Of a stretch of DNA of 64,000 nt, positions 27,958 to 36,542 are shown piece by piece; the stretch's first letter is position 1; every line of letters begins with the position of its first letter. The stretch is taken from contig JACQSX010000046.1 of the NCBI GenBank assembly GCA_016211105.1, forward strand, positions 1-64,000, in the 5' to 3' direction. The notes beneath the pieces are model-generated. The model saw nothing but the letters and a program-made list of their open reading frames with translations. It did not search any database and was not told the DNA's origin. This DNA is from Acidobacteriota bacterium. Its GTDB lineage: Bacteria; Acidobacteriota; UBA6911; JACQSX01. The position numbers were made by a program, and so were the translations under genes.

Positions 27958-28515
27958 ATGGATGCCGCGACCTTCGACTGGCTGGAGAGAATACGAGGAC
28001 GACACCCGACTGAGTTTGGAAAGGCCTGCCAGATTCTATTGGCTATCTCCTTCTGTCACTTAGGCTTTGGGCGGGTCGTCGAGCGTTCTGTTCAAGGAGT
28101 GGACATAGACATTAGCGACCACCCAACGCTCCCGAACTTCTCGATCGAGGTAAAGACGACGCTTAACGACACACTGCAGATTGGACACAAGGACATTAAA
28201 GGCTTGGAGATGAGAGCGAAGGACGGGTATGAAACAGCCTTCGCAGTGTTGCGATTGGGGCTGCTCTCAGATTGGATAATTGCTAGAGCGAAGGGTATTC
28301 CTGCTGGTGGAATTCCGATTGGAAGGTTGGAGACGCGCGCATTACCCAACTTACAGAATGAACTCAATAGGGTGTTTCCGCAAGTAGTCGCCGATTATGC
28401 AAGGGAGATTCTGAGAAAGCAGAGAAACGAGGTTCAAGTATATTTGCAGAGAAGCTTGGCCAATGAGAAACAGAAGGCGGTCCGAAAAGGAGAAGGGGCA
28501 GTACCGCAAAAGTAA
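27958..28515 (+). CDS. PD-(D/E)XK nuclease-like effector of the SMC module
   Basis: A 185-residue protein with a restriction-nuclease core: a hydrophobic helix (about 20-35), then GVDIDIS (Asp 49/51) and FSIEVKTT (Glu 64, Lys 66), the D...ExK pattern of the PD-(D/E)XK superfamily. The C-terminal third is a long basic helix (YAREILRKQRNEVQVYLQRS). It begins 3 nt after the ATPase gene and so is the third gene of the operon. A DNA-cutting role licensed by the SMC ATPase is inferred. The nearest known counterparts are Mrr/Cap4-like effectors of Lamassu, but the length and sequence differ. Confidence 0.75.
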   Translation: MDAATFDWLERIRGRHPTEFGKACQILLAISFCHLGFGRVVERSVQGVDIDISDHPTLPNFSIEVKTTLNDTLQIGHKDIKGLEMRAKDGYETAFAVLRLGLLSDWIIARAKGIPAGGIPIGRLETRALPNLQNELNRVFPQVVADYAREILRKQRNEVQVYLQRSLANEKQKAVRKGEGAVPQK

Positions 28516-28663
28516 CTCTGTGGAAGCTCGCCCCATGGGTCGCATCAAAGGTTGCACAGCGTGAGTTTTGCACGATTGCAAGAAGGGGCTTAATGTATGG
28601 CGCAGGACCCATGCTCAGGTGCCCATAGATCTTGGGACCAAGACAGGAGCGCAACCTCATCTA
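28516..28663. other. Non-coding stretch between nuclease gene and IS630 remnant
   Basis: No gene is visible in this 148-bp stretch. Its last 16 bases (from 28648) repeat, in inverted orientation, the sequence that follows the other IS630 right end at 25472-25482 (GATGAGGTTGC / GCAACCTCATC). The cargo between the two IS ends therefore carries its own short terminal inverted repeats. Confidence 0.45.
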
Positions 28664-28790
28664 TACACGGCATCTTAAGCAATTGCGCATAAAGTAAGGA
28701 TGTGGTTTCGTTGGAGTATTAAATCACTGACGGTCGCCGGTTCGGCAACTATCGTTTTGGGACTTCAGGATGAGATCCGCCGCTCGGAAA
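28664..28790 (+). mobile_element. IS630-family left-end fragment (second copy)
   Basis: About 125 bp are clearly homologous to the left end of the element at 24749: shared blocks include GGCATCTTAAGCAAT, GCGCATAA, TTCGGCAACTA and TTTTGGGACTTCAGGATGAG. The copy breaks off after the start of the transposase reading frame. It lies in the same orientation as the first copy, on the other side of the SMC/nuclease module. Confidence 0.75.
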
Positions 28791-28951
28791 CGGCGTTGGT
28801 TCGGTTTGTGACGCGCGACAAAGACTATGTAGGTTGTGTCGCCTTCCGCAATGACGCCTTGAAGAAAAGCGTGATGCAGACGTCGAAGGCAAAACGTAAA
28901 CCGGCTGCCAAAGTGGTAGCCAGTCAGGAGAAGAAGAAGAAAAAAGCATAA
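28791..28951 (+). pseudogene. 3' remnant of a gene with a lysine-rich tail
   Basis: After the IS fragment, an open frame continues for 53 codons and ends in a Lys/Ala-rich tail (KAKRKPAAKVV... EKKKKKA), 13 nt before the MerR-TPR gene. The segment FRNDALKKSV followed by a basic tail resembles the C-terminus of HU-type DNA-binding proteins, but the match is weak. The most economical reading is that the IS copy truncated the 5' part of a small gene that preceded the regulator. Confidence 0.35.
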
Positions 28952-28964
28952 CGCCATATAGCCG

Positions 28965-29831
28965 ATGTACAGCGCAAGAGAGGCGTCTAAGATTCTCAAC
29001 GTTCCCGAATCCAAGATACGCTATTGGGACCGCATCGGCCTGGTCAAGCCCAGTGTCCGCACAGCACGTCGCAGGCTCTACAATTTTCAGGATCTGGTCT
29101 GCCTGCGCACTACGAAAACACTGGTAGAAAATGGCTACGCCCCTCGCCGCATCAAGACCTGCCTACGCAATCTTCAATCATTTTTCCCCGATAGTGATCA
29201 TCGCCTGCACGCACTGAAAATTTTCGGTGACGGTGACAAGTTGATTGTGGATGTGGAGGGGCGATTGGTGGATTCGGGCACCGGCCAGCAAATATTGCAA
29301 TTTAACCTCAACACAGCGATGCGGGATCTGCGTAAAAAGATTCGGGATATTGCCGGCCGCGCTGAGGACGCCCAGTTCTGGTTTGAACAGGGCGCCTCAT
29401 TGGACAACGATCCCGAACGCTATCCGGAAGCGATCCACGCCTACGAAACCTCGATCCGCTTGGACAGTTCCCTTCCTCATGCCTATGTGAACTTGGGAAA
29501 TCTTTACTACAACATGGGGGAGAGGCGACGCGCTGAGCAGTTGTATCGTCAAGCCCTACAGCGTGATGAAGACCATCCTCAAGCACATTATAATTTGGGA
29601 AACGTTTTGGAAGAGGCTGGAAAGCTGCAGGAAGCTATTTATCATTGGAAGCGCGCTTTCCAGTTGGATTCCCACTTCGCGGATCCTGTATTTAATCTGG
29701 CTCTGGTTTATCAAAGGCTGAAGATGTGCAAGAAAGCGAAGGCCCATTGGCAGAGATATCTGCAACTGGACCCCAGTGGCCCGTGGGCCGACATGGCGCG
29801 CAGCCAGTTGAAAAGTCTCGATTGGACTTAA
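28965..29831 (+). CDS. MerR-type HTH regulator with C-terminal TPR repeats
   Basis: A 288-residue protein. Residues 1-70 are a MerR-like winged helix (YSAREASKILNVPESKIRYWDRIGL with the RLYNFQDL strand). A linker follows, then at least three tetratricopeptide repeats from about 150 (PHAYVNLGNLYYNMGERRRAEQ, PQAHYNLGNVLEEAGKLQEA, ADPVFNLALVYQRLKMCKKA). MerR-TPR proteins are common in Acidobacteriota-type genomes, with unknown ligands. No metal-binding cysteines are seen at the usual MerR positions, so a metal sensor is unlikely. Confidence 0.85.
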   Translation: MYSAREASKILNVPESKIRYWDRIGLVKPSVRTARRRLYNFQDLVCLRTTKTLVENGYAPRRIKTCLRNLQSFFPDSDHRLHALKIFGDGDKLIVDVEGRLVDSGTGQQILQFNLNTAMRDLRKKIRDIAGRAEDAQFWFEQGASLDNDPERYPEAIHAYETSIRLDSSLPHAYVNLGNLYYNMGERRRAEQLYRQALQRDEDHPQAHYNLGNVLEEAGKLQEAIYHWKRAFQLDSHFADPVFNLALVYQRLKMCKKAKAHWQRYLQLDPSGPWADMARSQLKSLDWT

Positions 29832-29893
29832 AGTCGAAAAGCCATCAAGACATTCCAAGCCATTCGAGGCCAGCGAAGGAAATTTTCCAATAT

Positions 29894-29992
29894 TCATAGC
29901 CATAAAATTCTTACATCTTCTTCCACCTGCCTAAACTCTTTATCCCCAGTCACCAACTCGGCTTTGCGTGATTTTGCTAACGGAGCCACCAC
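29894..29992 (-). pseudogene. C-terminal fragment of a PIN-domain (VapC-like) toxin
   Basis: Directly downstream of the ETF-QO stop codon, the minus strand encodes about 32 residues, APLAKSRKAELVTGDKEF followed by RQVEEDVRILWL, which is the characteristic C-terminal end of PIN-domain toxins (the A..A...A.LVTGD.EF.......I.WL pattern with the metal-binding Asp). The rest of the gene is missing. It indicates an old toxin-antitoxin insertion next to the respiratory cluster. Confidence 0.6.
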
Positions 29993-29993
29993 C

Positions 29994-31778
29994 CTACATG
30001 TTCTTGTAATTCGGCCCATCGCCACCCTGTGGCGGGACCCAATCGATAATCTGATACGGGTCCATAATGTCGCAAGTCTTGCAATGCACGCAGTTGGAAA
30101 AGTGAATGAACGGTATATTTCCCCCTTCCCGCGGGACAATTTCGTAGACGGCCGCAGGGCAAAAATATTGGCAAGGATTTCCATATTCGTAGGTACAACG
30201 GTCCTTGCAGACGTTTACGTCAAGCACGTGCAAGTGGCAGGGCTGATCTTCGTCGTGAGACGTGTTGGAGTGGAACACGTCGGTGAGCTTGTCAAACGTT
30301 ATCGAAGGGTCGTACTGCTTCTCAGAGGAAGGCAAGAAGGGAGATGGGGAGGGGTGAGGGGGGGGTAGGGGGATGGAGGTAGCCACACTTCCCCCCCGTC
30401 CCTCCATCCTTCCCTCCGTTCTCCCCCCACTCTCCTGGGCGGAAATCACTCCTAGCTTTCGCATCCGCTCGTGCCCGGCCCCGATCGGCCAAGGATCTCG
30501 CAAACCGCGGCCGCCGCTTATCATTTGCAACGCTGCGTGCAACGTCCCCGCAAAGAGACCGCCATGGAATGCTTGATGAAAATTTCGCACCCGGTACAAT
30601 TCCTCGTATGCCCAACTCCGCCGGTATTTTTCCGGATAGCTTTCCAGCCCCGCAAGAGAGAAATCATTCGCCAAGAAACATTCAAAGATTGCCTCTGCCG
30701 CCAGCATTCCTGATTTCATCGCCAAGTGAATTCCCTTCAGCCGCTGCGAATTCAAGAAGCTTGCGGCGTCACCAATGATCATCACCCCGTCATGCAACAA
30801 GCGCGGCTGTGAAAACAGGCCGCCCTCAGGAATTGCCTTGGCCCCGTAACTGACCAATTTCGCGCCGTGCAGCAAATCGGCCACCAGGGGGTGTTGTTTC
30901 CATTTCCCAAACAGCCAGTGCGGATCAGTCCGGGGATCTTCATACTCCAGCCCTACCACGAGGCCCACATCCAGCACGCCGTCCCTCCTCATGTAAAGGA
31001 AGCCTCCGCCGAAAAGCTTCGGACCCAACGGATAGCCAAGCGTGTGTGTGACCATTCCCTCCGGCAAGCGGTCGGTCGCCAACTGCCAAGTTTCTTTCAT
31101 GCCTAGCGAGTAGACCTGTGGAGCTCGACCTGCATCCAGGTGGCATTTTTTCACCAGTCGCTTCGTCAACGTACCGCGTGGACCCTCCCCCAGCACCGTG
31201 ACCTTCGCAAACAGGTCAGGCCCCGGCTCGTAATTCGCCTTCGGCCGTCCATCCTTGTCCAAACCCTTGTCGCCGCTGTGCACGCCGACGACACGATCAC
31301 CATCAAACAGCAACTCGACCCCGGGAAACTCTGGGAAGACATTGATCCCTTTCTCCTCGCATTGTTCAGCCAGCCAGGCGACGAATTTACCCAAGGAGAC
31401 GACATAGTTGCCGTGATTGCTCATCGGCGGGGGGATCAAGGGGAGCGGACATTTTCCACGCTCGGTCAAATAGTAGATACGATCCTTTACCACCGGAGTT
31501 ACCACCGGCGCGCCGCGCTTCGCAAAGTCTGGAATCAGCTCTCGCAGCGCGCGAGGATCGAGAATCGCCCCGCTAAAAGAGTGCGAATTTACTTCTCTTC
31601 CCTTTTCAATCACCGCGATGGAAATTTCGCCCAGTTTTTGGCCACCACGGACGCCACGCTCAATGCAGGAATTATGCTCCTCGATTAATCGAGAAAGGTG
31701 ATAGGCGCCGGCCAGACTGGCTGGACCGGCGCCTACAAAGAGAATGTCGAACTCCAAAGAGTCACGTTCGGGCATCAT
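29994..31778 (-). CDS. Electron transfer flavoprotein:quinone oxidoreductase
   Basis: A 594-residue ETF-QO. It has the FAD-binding GAGPASLAGAYHLSRL motif (about 16-31), the GEGPRGTLTKRL block, GDAASFLNSQRLKGIHLAM (second FAD contact), a quinone/membrane segment, and a C-terminal 4Fe-4S region with cysteines in PCQYFCPAAVY and NCVHCKTCD. It passes electrons from ETF (fatty-acid or amino-acid dehydrogenases) to quinone. It follows nuoI by 11 nt and ends the complex I cluster. Near residues 455-492 there is a low-complexity Gly/Arg/Pro/Ser insert, encoded by purine-rich repeats, absent from ordinary members. Confidence 0.9.
   Translation of the reverse strand: MMPERDSLEFDILFVGAGPASLAGAYHLSRLIEEHNSCIERGVRGGQKLGEISIAVIEKGREVNSHSFSGAILDPRALRELIPDFAKRGAPVVTPVVKDRIYYLTERGKCPLPLIPPPMSNHGNYVVSLGKFVAWLAEQCEEKGINVFPEFPGVELLFDGDRVVGVHSGDKGLDKDGRPKANYEPGPDLFAKVTVLGEGPRGTLTKRLVKKCHLDAGRAPQVYSLGMKETWQLATDRLPEGMVTHTLGYPLGPKLFGGGFLYMRRDGVLDVGLVVGLEYEDPRTDPHWLFGKWKQHPLVADLLHGAKLVSYGAKAIPEGGLFSQPRLLHDGVMIIGDAASFLNSQRLKGIHLAMKSGMLAAEAIFECFLANDFSLAGLESYPEKYRRSWAYEELYRVRNFHQAFHGGLFAGTLHAALQMISGGRGLRDPWPIGAGHERMRKLGVISAQESGGRTEGRMEGRGGSVATSIPLPPPHPSPSPFLPSSEKQYDPSITFDKLTDVFHSNTSHDEDQPCHLHVLDVNVCKDRCTYEYGNPCQYFCPAAVYEIVPREGGNIPFIHFSNCVHCKTCDIMDPYQIIDWVPPQGGDGPNYKNM
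30335..30435. repeat. Purine/pyrimidine-rich inverted repeat inside ETF-QO
   Basis: A G/A-rich half (GGGAGATGGGGAGGGGTGAG...) is followed by a C/T-rich half (...CCGTCCCTCCATCCTTCCCTCC), able to pair over much of its length. It stays in frame within ETF-QO, where it encodes the low-complexity segment. Confidence 0.55.
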
Positions 31779-31789
31779 TCAATCTCGGA

Positions 31790-32365
31790 TTATTTCATTT
31801 TCCTGATCTGCCCAATTCCCTCCGCGCGGCGTGGCTCATTGTTAAGAAGTCGGTGGATGTCCCAGATCATTTCCTCCCGGGAATAAGCAGCAAAGTCCAG
31901 GATGTGAGTGTCCATGCGAATCGCATCCTCTGGGCAAACTTCGACACAAAAGCCACAAAACACACATTTGCCAAGATCGATGTCAAAGCTTTCAGGATAC
32001 TTCTCGATATTCGGATCGGGGTGCTCGGCCGCCACGATGTAAATACAACTCGCCGGGCAGATTGTCTCGCACATCATGCAGGCGACACATCGGGGAGAAC
32101 CGTCGGCGCGCTTGGTTAAGCGGTGCAAAGACCGCAGGCGTGACGAATAGCCGCGCATTTCTTCCGGGTATTGGACGGTTGCCGCGCCGCGATGTTCTGT
32201 CCATAAACCCAGTAAGTGAAAAATATGGACCGCCAGATTCCCGAAGAAGTGCGCAGCAGTAAGTTTTAGTCCGCGCACAATCTCCGGAACATAGGTGCGT
32301 TGCCAAAAAGTCAGTCCGGATCCTTTCTCTGCTTGCTTTGGCACTTTCACGATTTCTTCCATCAA
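31790..32365 (-). CDS. nuoI: NADH-quinone oxidoreductase subunit I
   Basis: A 191-residue ferredoxin-like subunit carrying two complete 4Fe-4S motifs, CVACMMCETICPASC and CVFCGFCVEVCPEDA (clusters N6a/N6b). Unlike the second copy at 40764-41237, it has an extended C-terminal region ending in RRAEGIGQIRKMK. It lies between nuoH and ETF-QO in the minus-strand cluster. Confidence 0.93.
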   Translation of the reverse strand: MMEEIVKVPKQAEKGSGLTFWQRTYVPEIVRGLKLTAAHFFGNLAVHIFHLLGLWTEHRGAATVQYPEEMRGYSSRLRSLHRLTKRADGSPRCVACMMCETICPASCIYIVAAEHPDPNIEKYPESFDIDLGKCVFCGFCVEVCPEDAIRMDTHILDFAAYSREEMIWDIHRLLNNEPRRAEGIGQIRKMK

Positions 32366-32414
32366 ATCCGGCGCTCAACGGCAGCCCCACCGATCTTCGA
32401 ACCGACCTAATCCC

Positions 32415-33500
32415 CTATCGATGCAAAAGTAGTAAGACGCCACCGGTAACCACGACATTAAGAATTGAAAGCGGCAGCATCATCTGCCAACCGAGGCGTA
32501 TGAGCTGGTCATAACGAAACCTTGGGAACGTCCAGCGAACCAGCAGGGACAACCAACAGAAGAATGCCAGCTTCGACAGGAAGGTGAGCACCTGAATCAC
32601 ACACACGACCTGCTGTGACAGGACCAGAATCCCTCCCCCTGGCAAATGAAATCCATCCCGGTACAAGTAGGGAAATTGCCAGCCGCCGAAAAACAACGTC
32701 GCTACCAGTCCCGCCACTACCACGGTCTCGACAAAGTCGGTCATAAGAAACATTCCGAACTTTATTCCCGAATACTCAAGAAAGTAACCAATGATTTCTG
32801 ACTCCCCTTCCGGCAGGTCAAACGGGGCCCGCTTGGTTTCCGCCATGGCTGCGGTGACGAACAGCAGAAAACCCAGCGGTTGGTAAAAGACACCCCAGGC
32901 AGGGAGAAACCCTAGCAGCAGTTCTCCTTGCCGATGCACTATCGTCTGGAGATTGATCGTGCCAAAGACCATGACCAGACCAATGACCGCTGCGCCAATG
33001 GTGATTTCATACGAAATCATTTGAGAAGCGGCGCGCAGTCCCCCAAGCAAGGAAAAGTTGTTGTTCGAAGCCCAGCCCGCCAGCACAAATCCATACACGC
33101 CCATGGACATCGCCGCGAACACATAAAGCAAGCCAATATTCAGGTCTATGACCTGGAGATTCACCGGGTGGCGACCGATCCAAAGCTGGTCGCCGAACGG
33201 AATCGCGGCAAAACTAATCAAAGCAAAGAACAGCGCGACAAATGGAGCTACCGCATGCAACCCTCGGTTGGCTCCCGCGGGAACAAAGTCTTCTTTGCTG
33301 ACCATCTTCAGAGCGTCGGCCAGAGGGTGAAACAGTCCCAACCATGTGAAGCCAAAAATCGAGGCCCGGTTGGCTCCAATTCGATCCTGCATCAAGGCGC
33401 TCTGCTTGCGCTCGGCCCAAGTCAAAAGCATGACGAAGTTCAGCAGAACGAAAAGGCTAAATGCCACCTTGCCTGCAGCCACGGCCAATCCTTCCATCAT
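32415..33500 (-). CDS. nuoH: NADH-quinone oxidoreductase subunit H
   Basis: A 361-residue membrane subunit with eight hydrophobic segments. It has the conserved WAERKQSALMQDRIGANRAS quinone-site loop near the N-terminus, and RAPFDLPEGESEIIGYFLEY followed by SGIKFGMF, the signature of the family. It forms the junction of the hydrophilic and membrane arms. Its ATG overlaps the nuoG stop by 4 nt (ATGA). Confidence 0.95.
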   Translation of the reverse strand: MMEGLAVAAGKVAFSLFVLLNFVMLLTWAERKQSALMQDRIGANRASIFGFTWLGLFHPLADALKMVSKEDFVPAGANRGLHAVAPFVALFFALISFAAIPFGDQLWIGRHPVNLQVIDLNIGLLYVFAAMSMGVYGFVLAGWASNNNFSLLGGLRAASQMISYEITIGAAVIGLVMVFGTINLQTIVHRQGELLLGFLPAWGVFYQPLGFLLFVTAAMAETKRAPFDLPEGESEIIGYFLEYSGIKFGMFLMTDFVETVVVAGLVATLFFGGWQFPYLYRDGFHLPGGGILVLSQQVVCVIQVLTFLSKLAFFCWLSLLVRWTFPRFRYDQLIRLGWQMMLPLSILNVVVTGGVLLLLHR

Positions 33501-35116
33501 GCGTGCTCCCGTTGCGCAATCGTCGTCTGATATGCCAGTTCCACATCCGGCGGATCCAGAGTACTCTGGTCAAAGAAAGGAAACTCAGCGCGCAAATCCA
33601 ACAACAATTGTTCTCGCTCAAACGGTTGCTCCGGCATCCTAAAATGAGCCGCGATCCGTGCGATCAATTCATTCTCCGGCAATGAATCCCCCAGAGGTAC
33701 TAAAGCTCGCTCGAATCGTTGCGCACGACCTTGAAAATTCGTGAAGCTTCCGTTTTTCTCCGCGTACGTTGCCGATGGCAACACGAGCCCAGCCTGCTCC
33801 GAGGTTGCATTGGAATTACTTCCCACGAAAATCAGACGCTTCAGCGAAACAAGCGCCGCTTTGAACTCTGGCTCCAAGCTGAGGTCCTGTAAGAACGCCA
33901 CCAACATTCGCAGAGTACCCTGCTTGATCTCCTCGGCCATCCACCCTCCATTTTCCCGCTGGCGGTGATACAGACCCAGTTCCACGCAGCCGCGCCTGTT
34001 TGGATTCTTGTCGCCCCGGATGAGGAAGTTATCTTCAAATCCCGGATGCTCCCCCGGATTTCGGAAATCGATCTTGCTAATGCCCAGGTGTCGCGCTAGC
34101 TTCAAGATCGCGTAGAGATCCTCGTTGGATAACTCTGGGGAAAGGAAAAAGCCGACTGAGTCTTTACCGTGCTGCTCGATGCTTTCCCCGATCCAAGCCG
34201 CCGCAGTTTTCAGCGCGGTCTCCATGCCGAGGGGAATCACTCCGTCCGCCGTTTGCGCCTCACATTCCCGCAAGCGATTTGAAGCATCGATGTGCCGAAA
34301 ACCGTATCGCCCCTCGTCACAAATCCACCACTTGTTCACCGCAGGGTTAAAGCGCGGTTTAATCCTTAAAATCCGCTTCCCTTTAGACTGATAAGGACGC
34401 AGTACGTTGTAATGGATCTCGATGTTGCACCCGCGGGCACAGCCGGGGCAAATCGACGCGGTCCGGTTCAGATACCAGACCCGGCACTGGAAACGAAAAT
34501 CACGCTCGGTAAGGGCTCCCACCGGACAGATGTCAATCACATTGCCGCTGTAGGCATTGTTGAGTTCTCTTCCCTCATAGAGGGCGATCTCGGATCTCTC
34601 CCCGCGATTGACGATCCCTAACTCGTGGCTTTTGCTCACTTCGTCGCAAAAACGAACGCAGCGCGAACACAGTATGCAGCGCTCGTTGTCCAGCATCACG
34701 TGCGGCCCGATCGGGTACGCCTTACGCCGTTTGATCTTATTCTCCAGGAACCTGCTTTGGTAAAGGCCGAACTCCATGTAATAGTTCTGTAAATCGCACT
34801 CGCCGGATTGGTCGCACACCGGGCAGTCCAACGGATGATTCGAGAGGAGGAATTCCAGAACGCTCCGGCGCGCGAGTCGCACGTTCTCCGTGATAGTGTG
34901 CACCACCATGCCGTCTGCCGCCTGACTATAGCAAGCAACCTCCAGCCTCGGAGCCTTTTCGATCTCTACCAGACACATGCGGCAACTGCCCGCAATGCTC
35001 AGGCCAGGGTGATAACAATACCGTGGGATGTAAATTCCCAAGGCCTCGGCCGCCTGAATCACGGTGGTGCCTTTAGAGACTGTGATCGGCTGGCCGTCGA
35101 TTGTCAGAGTCGGCAT
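33497..35116 (-). CDS. nuoG: NADH-quinone oxidoreductase subunit G, short form
   Basis: A 539-residue protein. The N-terminal 2Fe-2S domain (CYHPGLSIAGSCRMCLVE...C), the His-Cys3 cluster region (HPLDCPVCDQSGECDLQ), a 4Fe-4S pair (CILCSRCVRFC ... CPVGALT) and a molybdopterin-type 4Fe-4S motif (CPGCARGCNIEI) are all present. It lacks much of the C-terminal domain found in 800-900-residue homologues. ATG 35116 is chosen over an upstream TTG. It is preceded by a repeat-rich 160-bp spacer after nuoF. Confidence 0.92.
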   Translation of the reverse strand: MPTLTIDGQPITVSKGTTVIQAAEALGIYIPRYCYHPGLSIAGSCRMCLVEIEKAPRLEVACYSQAADGMVVHTITENVRLARRSVLEFLLSNHPLDCPVCDQSGECDLQNYYMEFGLYQSRFLENKIKRRKAYPIGPHVMLDNERCILCSRCVRFCDEVSKSHELGIVNRGERSEIALYEGRELNNAYSGNVIDICPVGALTERDFRFQCRVWYLNRTASICPGCARGCNIEIHYNVLRPYQSKGKRILRIKPRFNPAVNKWWICDEGRYGFRHIDASNRLRECEAQTADGVIPLGMETALKTAAAWIGESIEQHGKDSVGFFLSPELSNEDLYAILKLARHLGISKIDFRNPGEHPGFEDNFLIRGDKNPNRRGCVELGLYHRQRENGGWMAEEIKQGTLRMLVAFLQDLSLEPEFKAALVSLKRLIFVGSNSNATSEQAGLVLPSATYAEKNGSFTNFQGRAQRFERALVPLGDSLPENELIARIAAHFRMPEQPFEREQLLLDLRAEFPFFDQSTLDPPDVELAYQTTIAQREHA

Positions 35117-35276
35117 ATCAGTCGAATACAAAGTGCGGAATGCGGAATGCGGAATGAGAAAAGCTTCGCCCCCAAGAACATCGAGGTGTGGAACGACTTG
35201 GATTCTGTGTCTTCATGGGGTTCATGGCTCCGACCCCGCGCTCTGCATTCTCCTTGCGCACTCTGTATTCCGCACT
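35117..35276. repeat. Inverted, short-period repeat spacer between nuoF and nuoG
   Basis: The right side holds AGTGC followed by GGAATGC repeated (three GCGGAAT units at about 35135-35157). The left side repeats it in inverse orientation (GCATTCTCCTTGCGCACT ... ATTCCGCACT at 35240-35277). Such spacers recur in this window and can form a long hairpin. No gene is present. Confidence 0.6.
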
Positions 35277-36542
35277 CTATCTCACCGCGGTGCATCTTTT
35301 ATGAAAGATGTGACTTTCAAATTCCTCGCGAAATTTGGTAACAAAGCTGATCATCGGCATCGCCGCGCCGTCTCCCAGCGCGCAAATGGTGTTCCCTTGG
35401 ATGTTGTTGGCCACACGCACCAAGTTTTCAAGATCGCCCTTGACCCCCCGGCCCGTAAGGATGCGATGGAGGATGCGCGTCATCCAACCGGTGCCCTCCC
35501 GGCAAGGCGTACACTGGCCACAGCTCTCATGCTGGTAAAACTTGCCGAGCACGGCAAGCGCTTTGACCAGACAGGCACTTTCATCCATCACAATAACTCC
35601 CGCCGAACCGAGCATAGAACCAATCGCCGCCAGAGATTCAAAATCCATCTTTACGTCGATTTCTTGGGCCGTCAGCACCGGGGTTGATGAACCGCCCGGT
35701 ATCACCGCTTTCAGCTTCCTGCCGTTCCTCATCCCTTCGGCGTACGTATAAATGATCTCGCGCAAAGAGGTCCCTAAAGGCAATTCGTAAACGCCGGGTT
35801 TCCTGATATGGCCACTGACCGAATACAATCGCATTCCACCACTCTTAAGACTGCCCAGGCGGGAGAACCATTCTCCGCCGTTCCGGATGATGACGGGGAC
35901 ATAGGAAATCGTTTCTGTGTTGTTAATGATCGTCGGGCGGCCAAACAGGCCCGAGACGGCAGGAAACGGAGGTTTGAGGCGGGGCCACCCCTTCTTGCCT
36001 TCCAGCGACTCCAACAGCGCAGACTCCTCCCCGCAGATATACGCTCCTGCTCCCAAGTGAATCATCACATCCAGGTCAAAGCCGGTTCCGAAAATGTTTT
36101 TGCCGAAAAATCCGGCCCGGTAAGCTTCTTCCAGCGCAGTCTGAAGGATATTGGCGTACCGAACATACTCGCCCCGCGCGTACACAAAACATTGATGTGC
36201 GCCAATGGCAAAACTTGCGATCATCACCCCTTCCAGCAATGTATGGGGGGTCCACTCGATAATGTGTCGGTCTTTGAATGTCCCCGGTTCGCTTTCGTCA
36301 CAGTTCACCACCAGATACCTGGGTTCGGGAGAATCCTTCGGGATGAAGCTCCATTTTCTCCCGGTGGGAAACCCCGCTCCGCCCAGGCCGCGCAAGTTCG
36401 ACTTCATTACCTCTTCGATAATCTCCTGCGGGCTCATGCATGTGAGCGCCTTACGAGCCGCCTCGTAGCCATCGTTCTGCAAGTAGAATGAGAGTCTTCG
36501 CGCCTCCGGATTGAAAAAATGTTTGGAGAGAATTTTTTCCAT
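35277..36542 (-). CDS. nuoF: NADH-quinone oxidoreductase subunit F
   Basis: A 421-residue FMN- and NADH-binding subunit: GLGGAGFPTGRKW (NADH site), GAGAYICGEESALLES (FMN site), PPFPAVSGLFGRPT, and the 4Fe-4S motif ESCGQCTPCREGTGWM near the C-terminus. ATG 36542 overlaps the nuoE stop codon as TAATG; a longer upstream frame lies within nuoE and is excluded. Confidence 0.95.
   Translation of the reverse strand: MEKILSKHFFNPEARRLSFYLQNDGYEAARKALTCMSPQEIIEEVMKSNLRGLGGAGFPTGRKWSFIPKDSPEPRYLVVNCDESEPGTFKDRHIIEWTPHTLLEGVMIASFAIGAHQCFVYARGEYVRYANILQTALEEAYRAGFFGKNIFGTGFDLDVMIHLGAGAYICGEESALLESLEGKKGWPRLKPPFPAVSGLFGRPTIINNTETISYVPVIIRNGGEWFSRLGSLKSGGMRLYSVSGHIRKPGVYELPLGTSLREIIYTYAEGMRNGRKLKAVIPGGSSTPVLTAQEIDVKMDFESLAAIGSMLGSAGVIVMDESACLVKALAVLGKFYQHESCGQCTPCREGTGWMTRILHRILTGRGVKGDLENLVRVANNIQGNTICALGDGAAMPMISFVTKFREEFESHIFHKRCTAVR

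Noticed and set aside
28791-28951. Intact small histone-like gene
   Set aside because: Only the 3' part remains after the IS fragment; the similarity to HU is too weak to name it.
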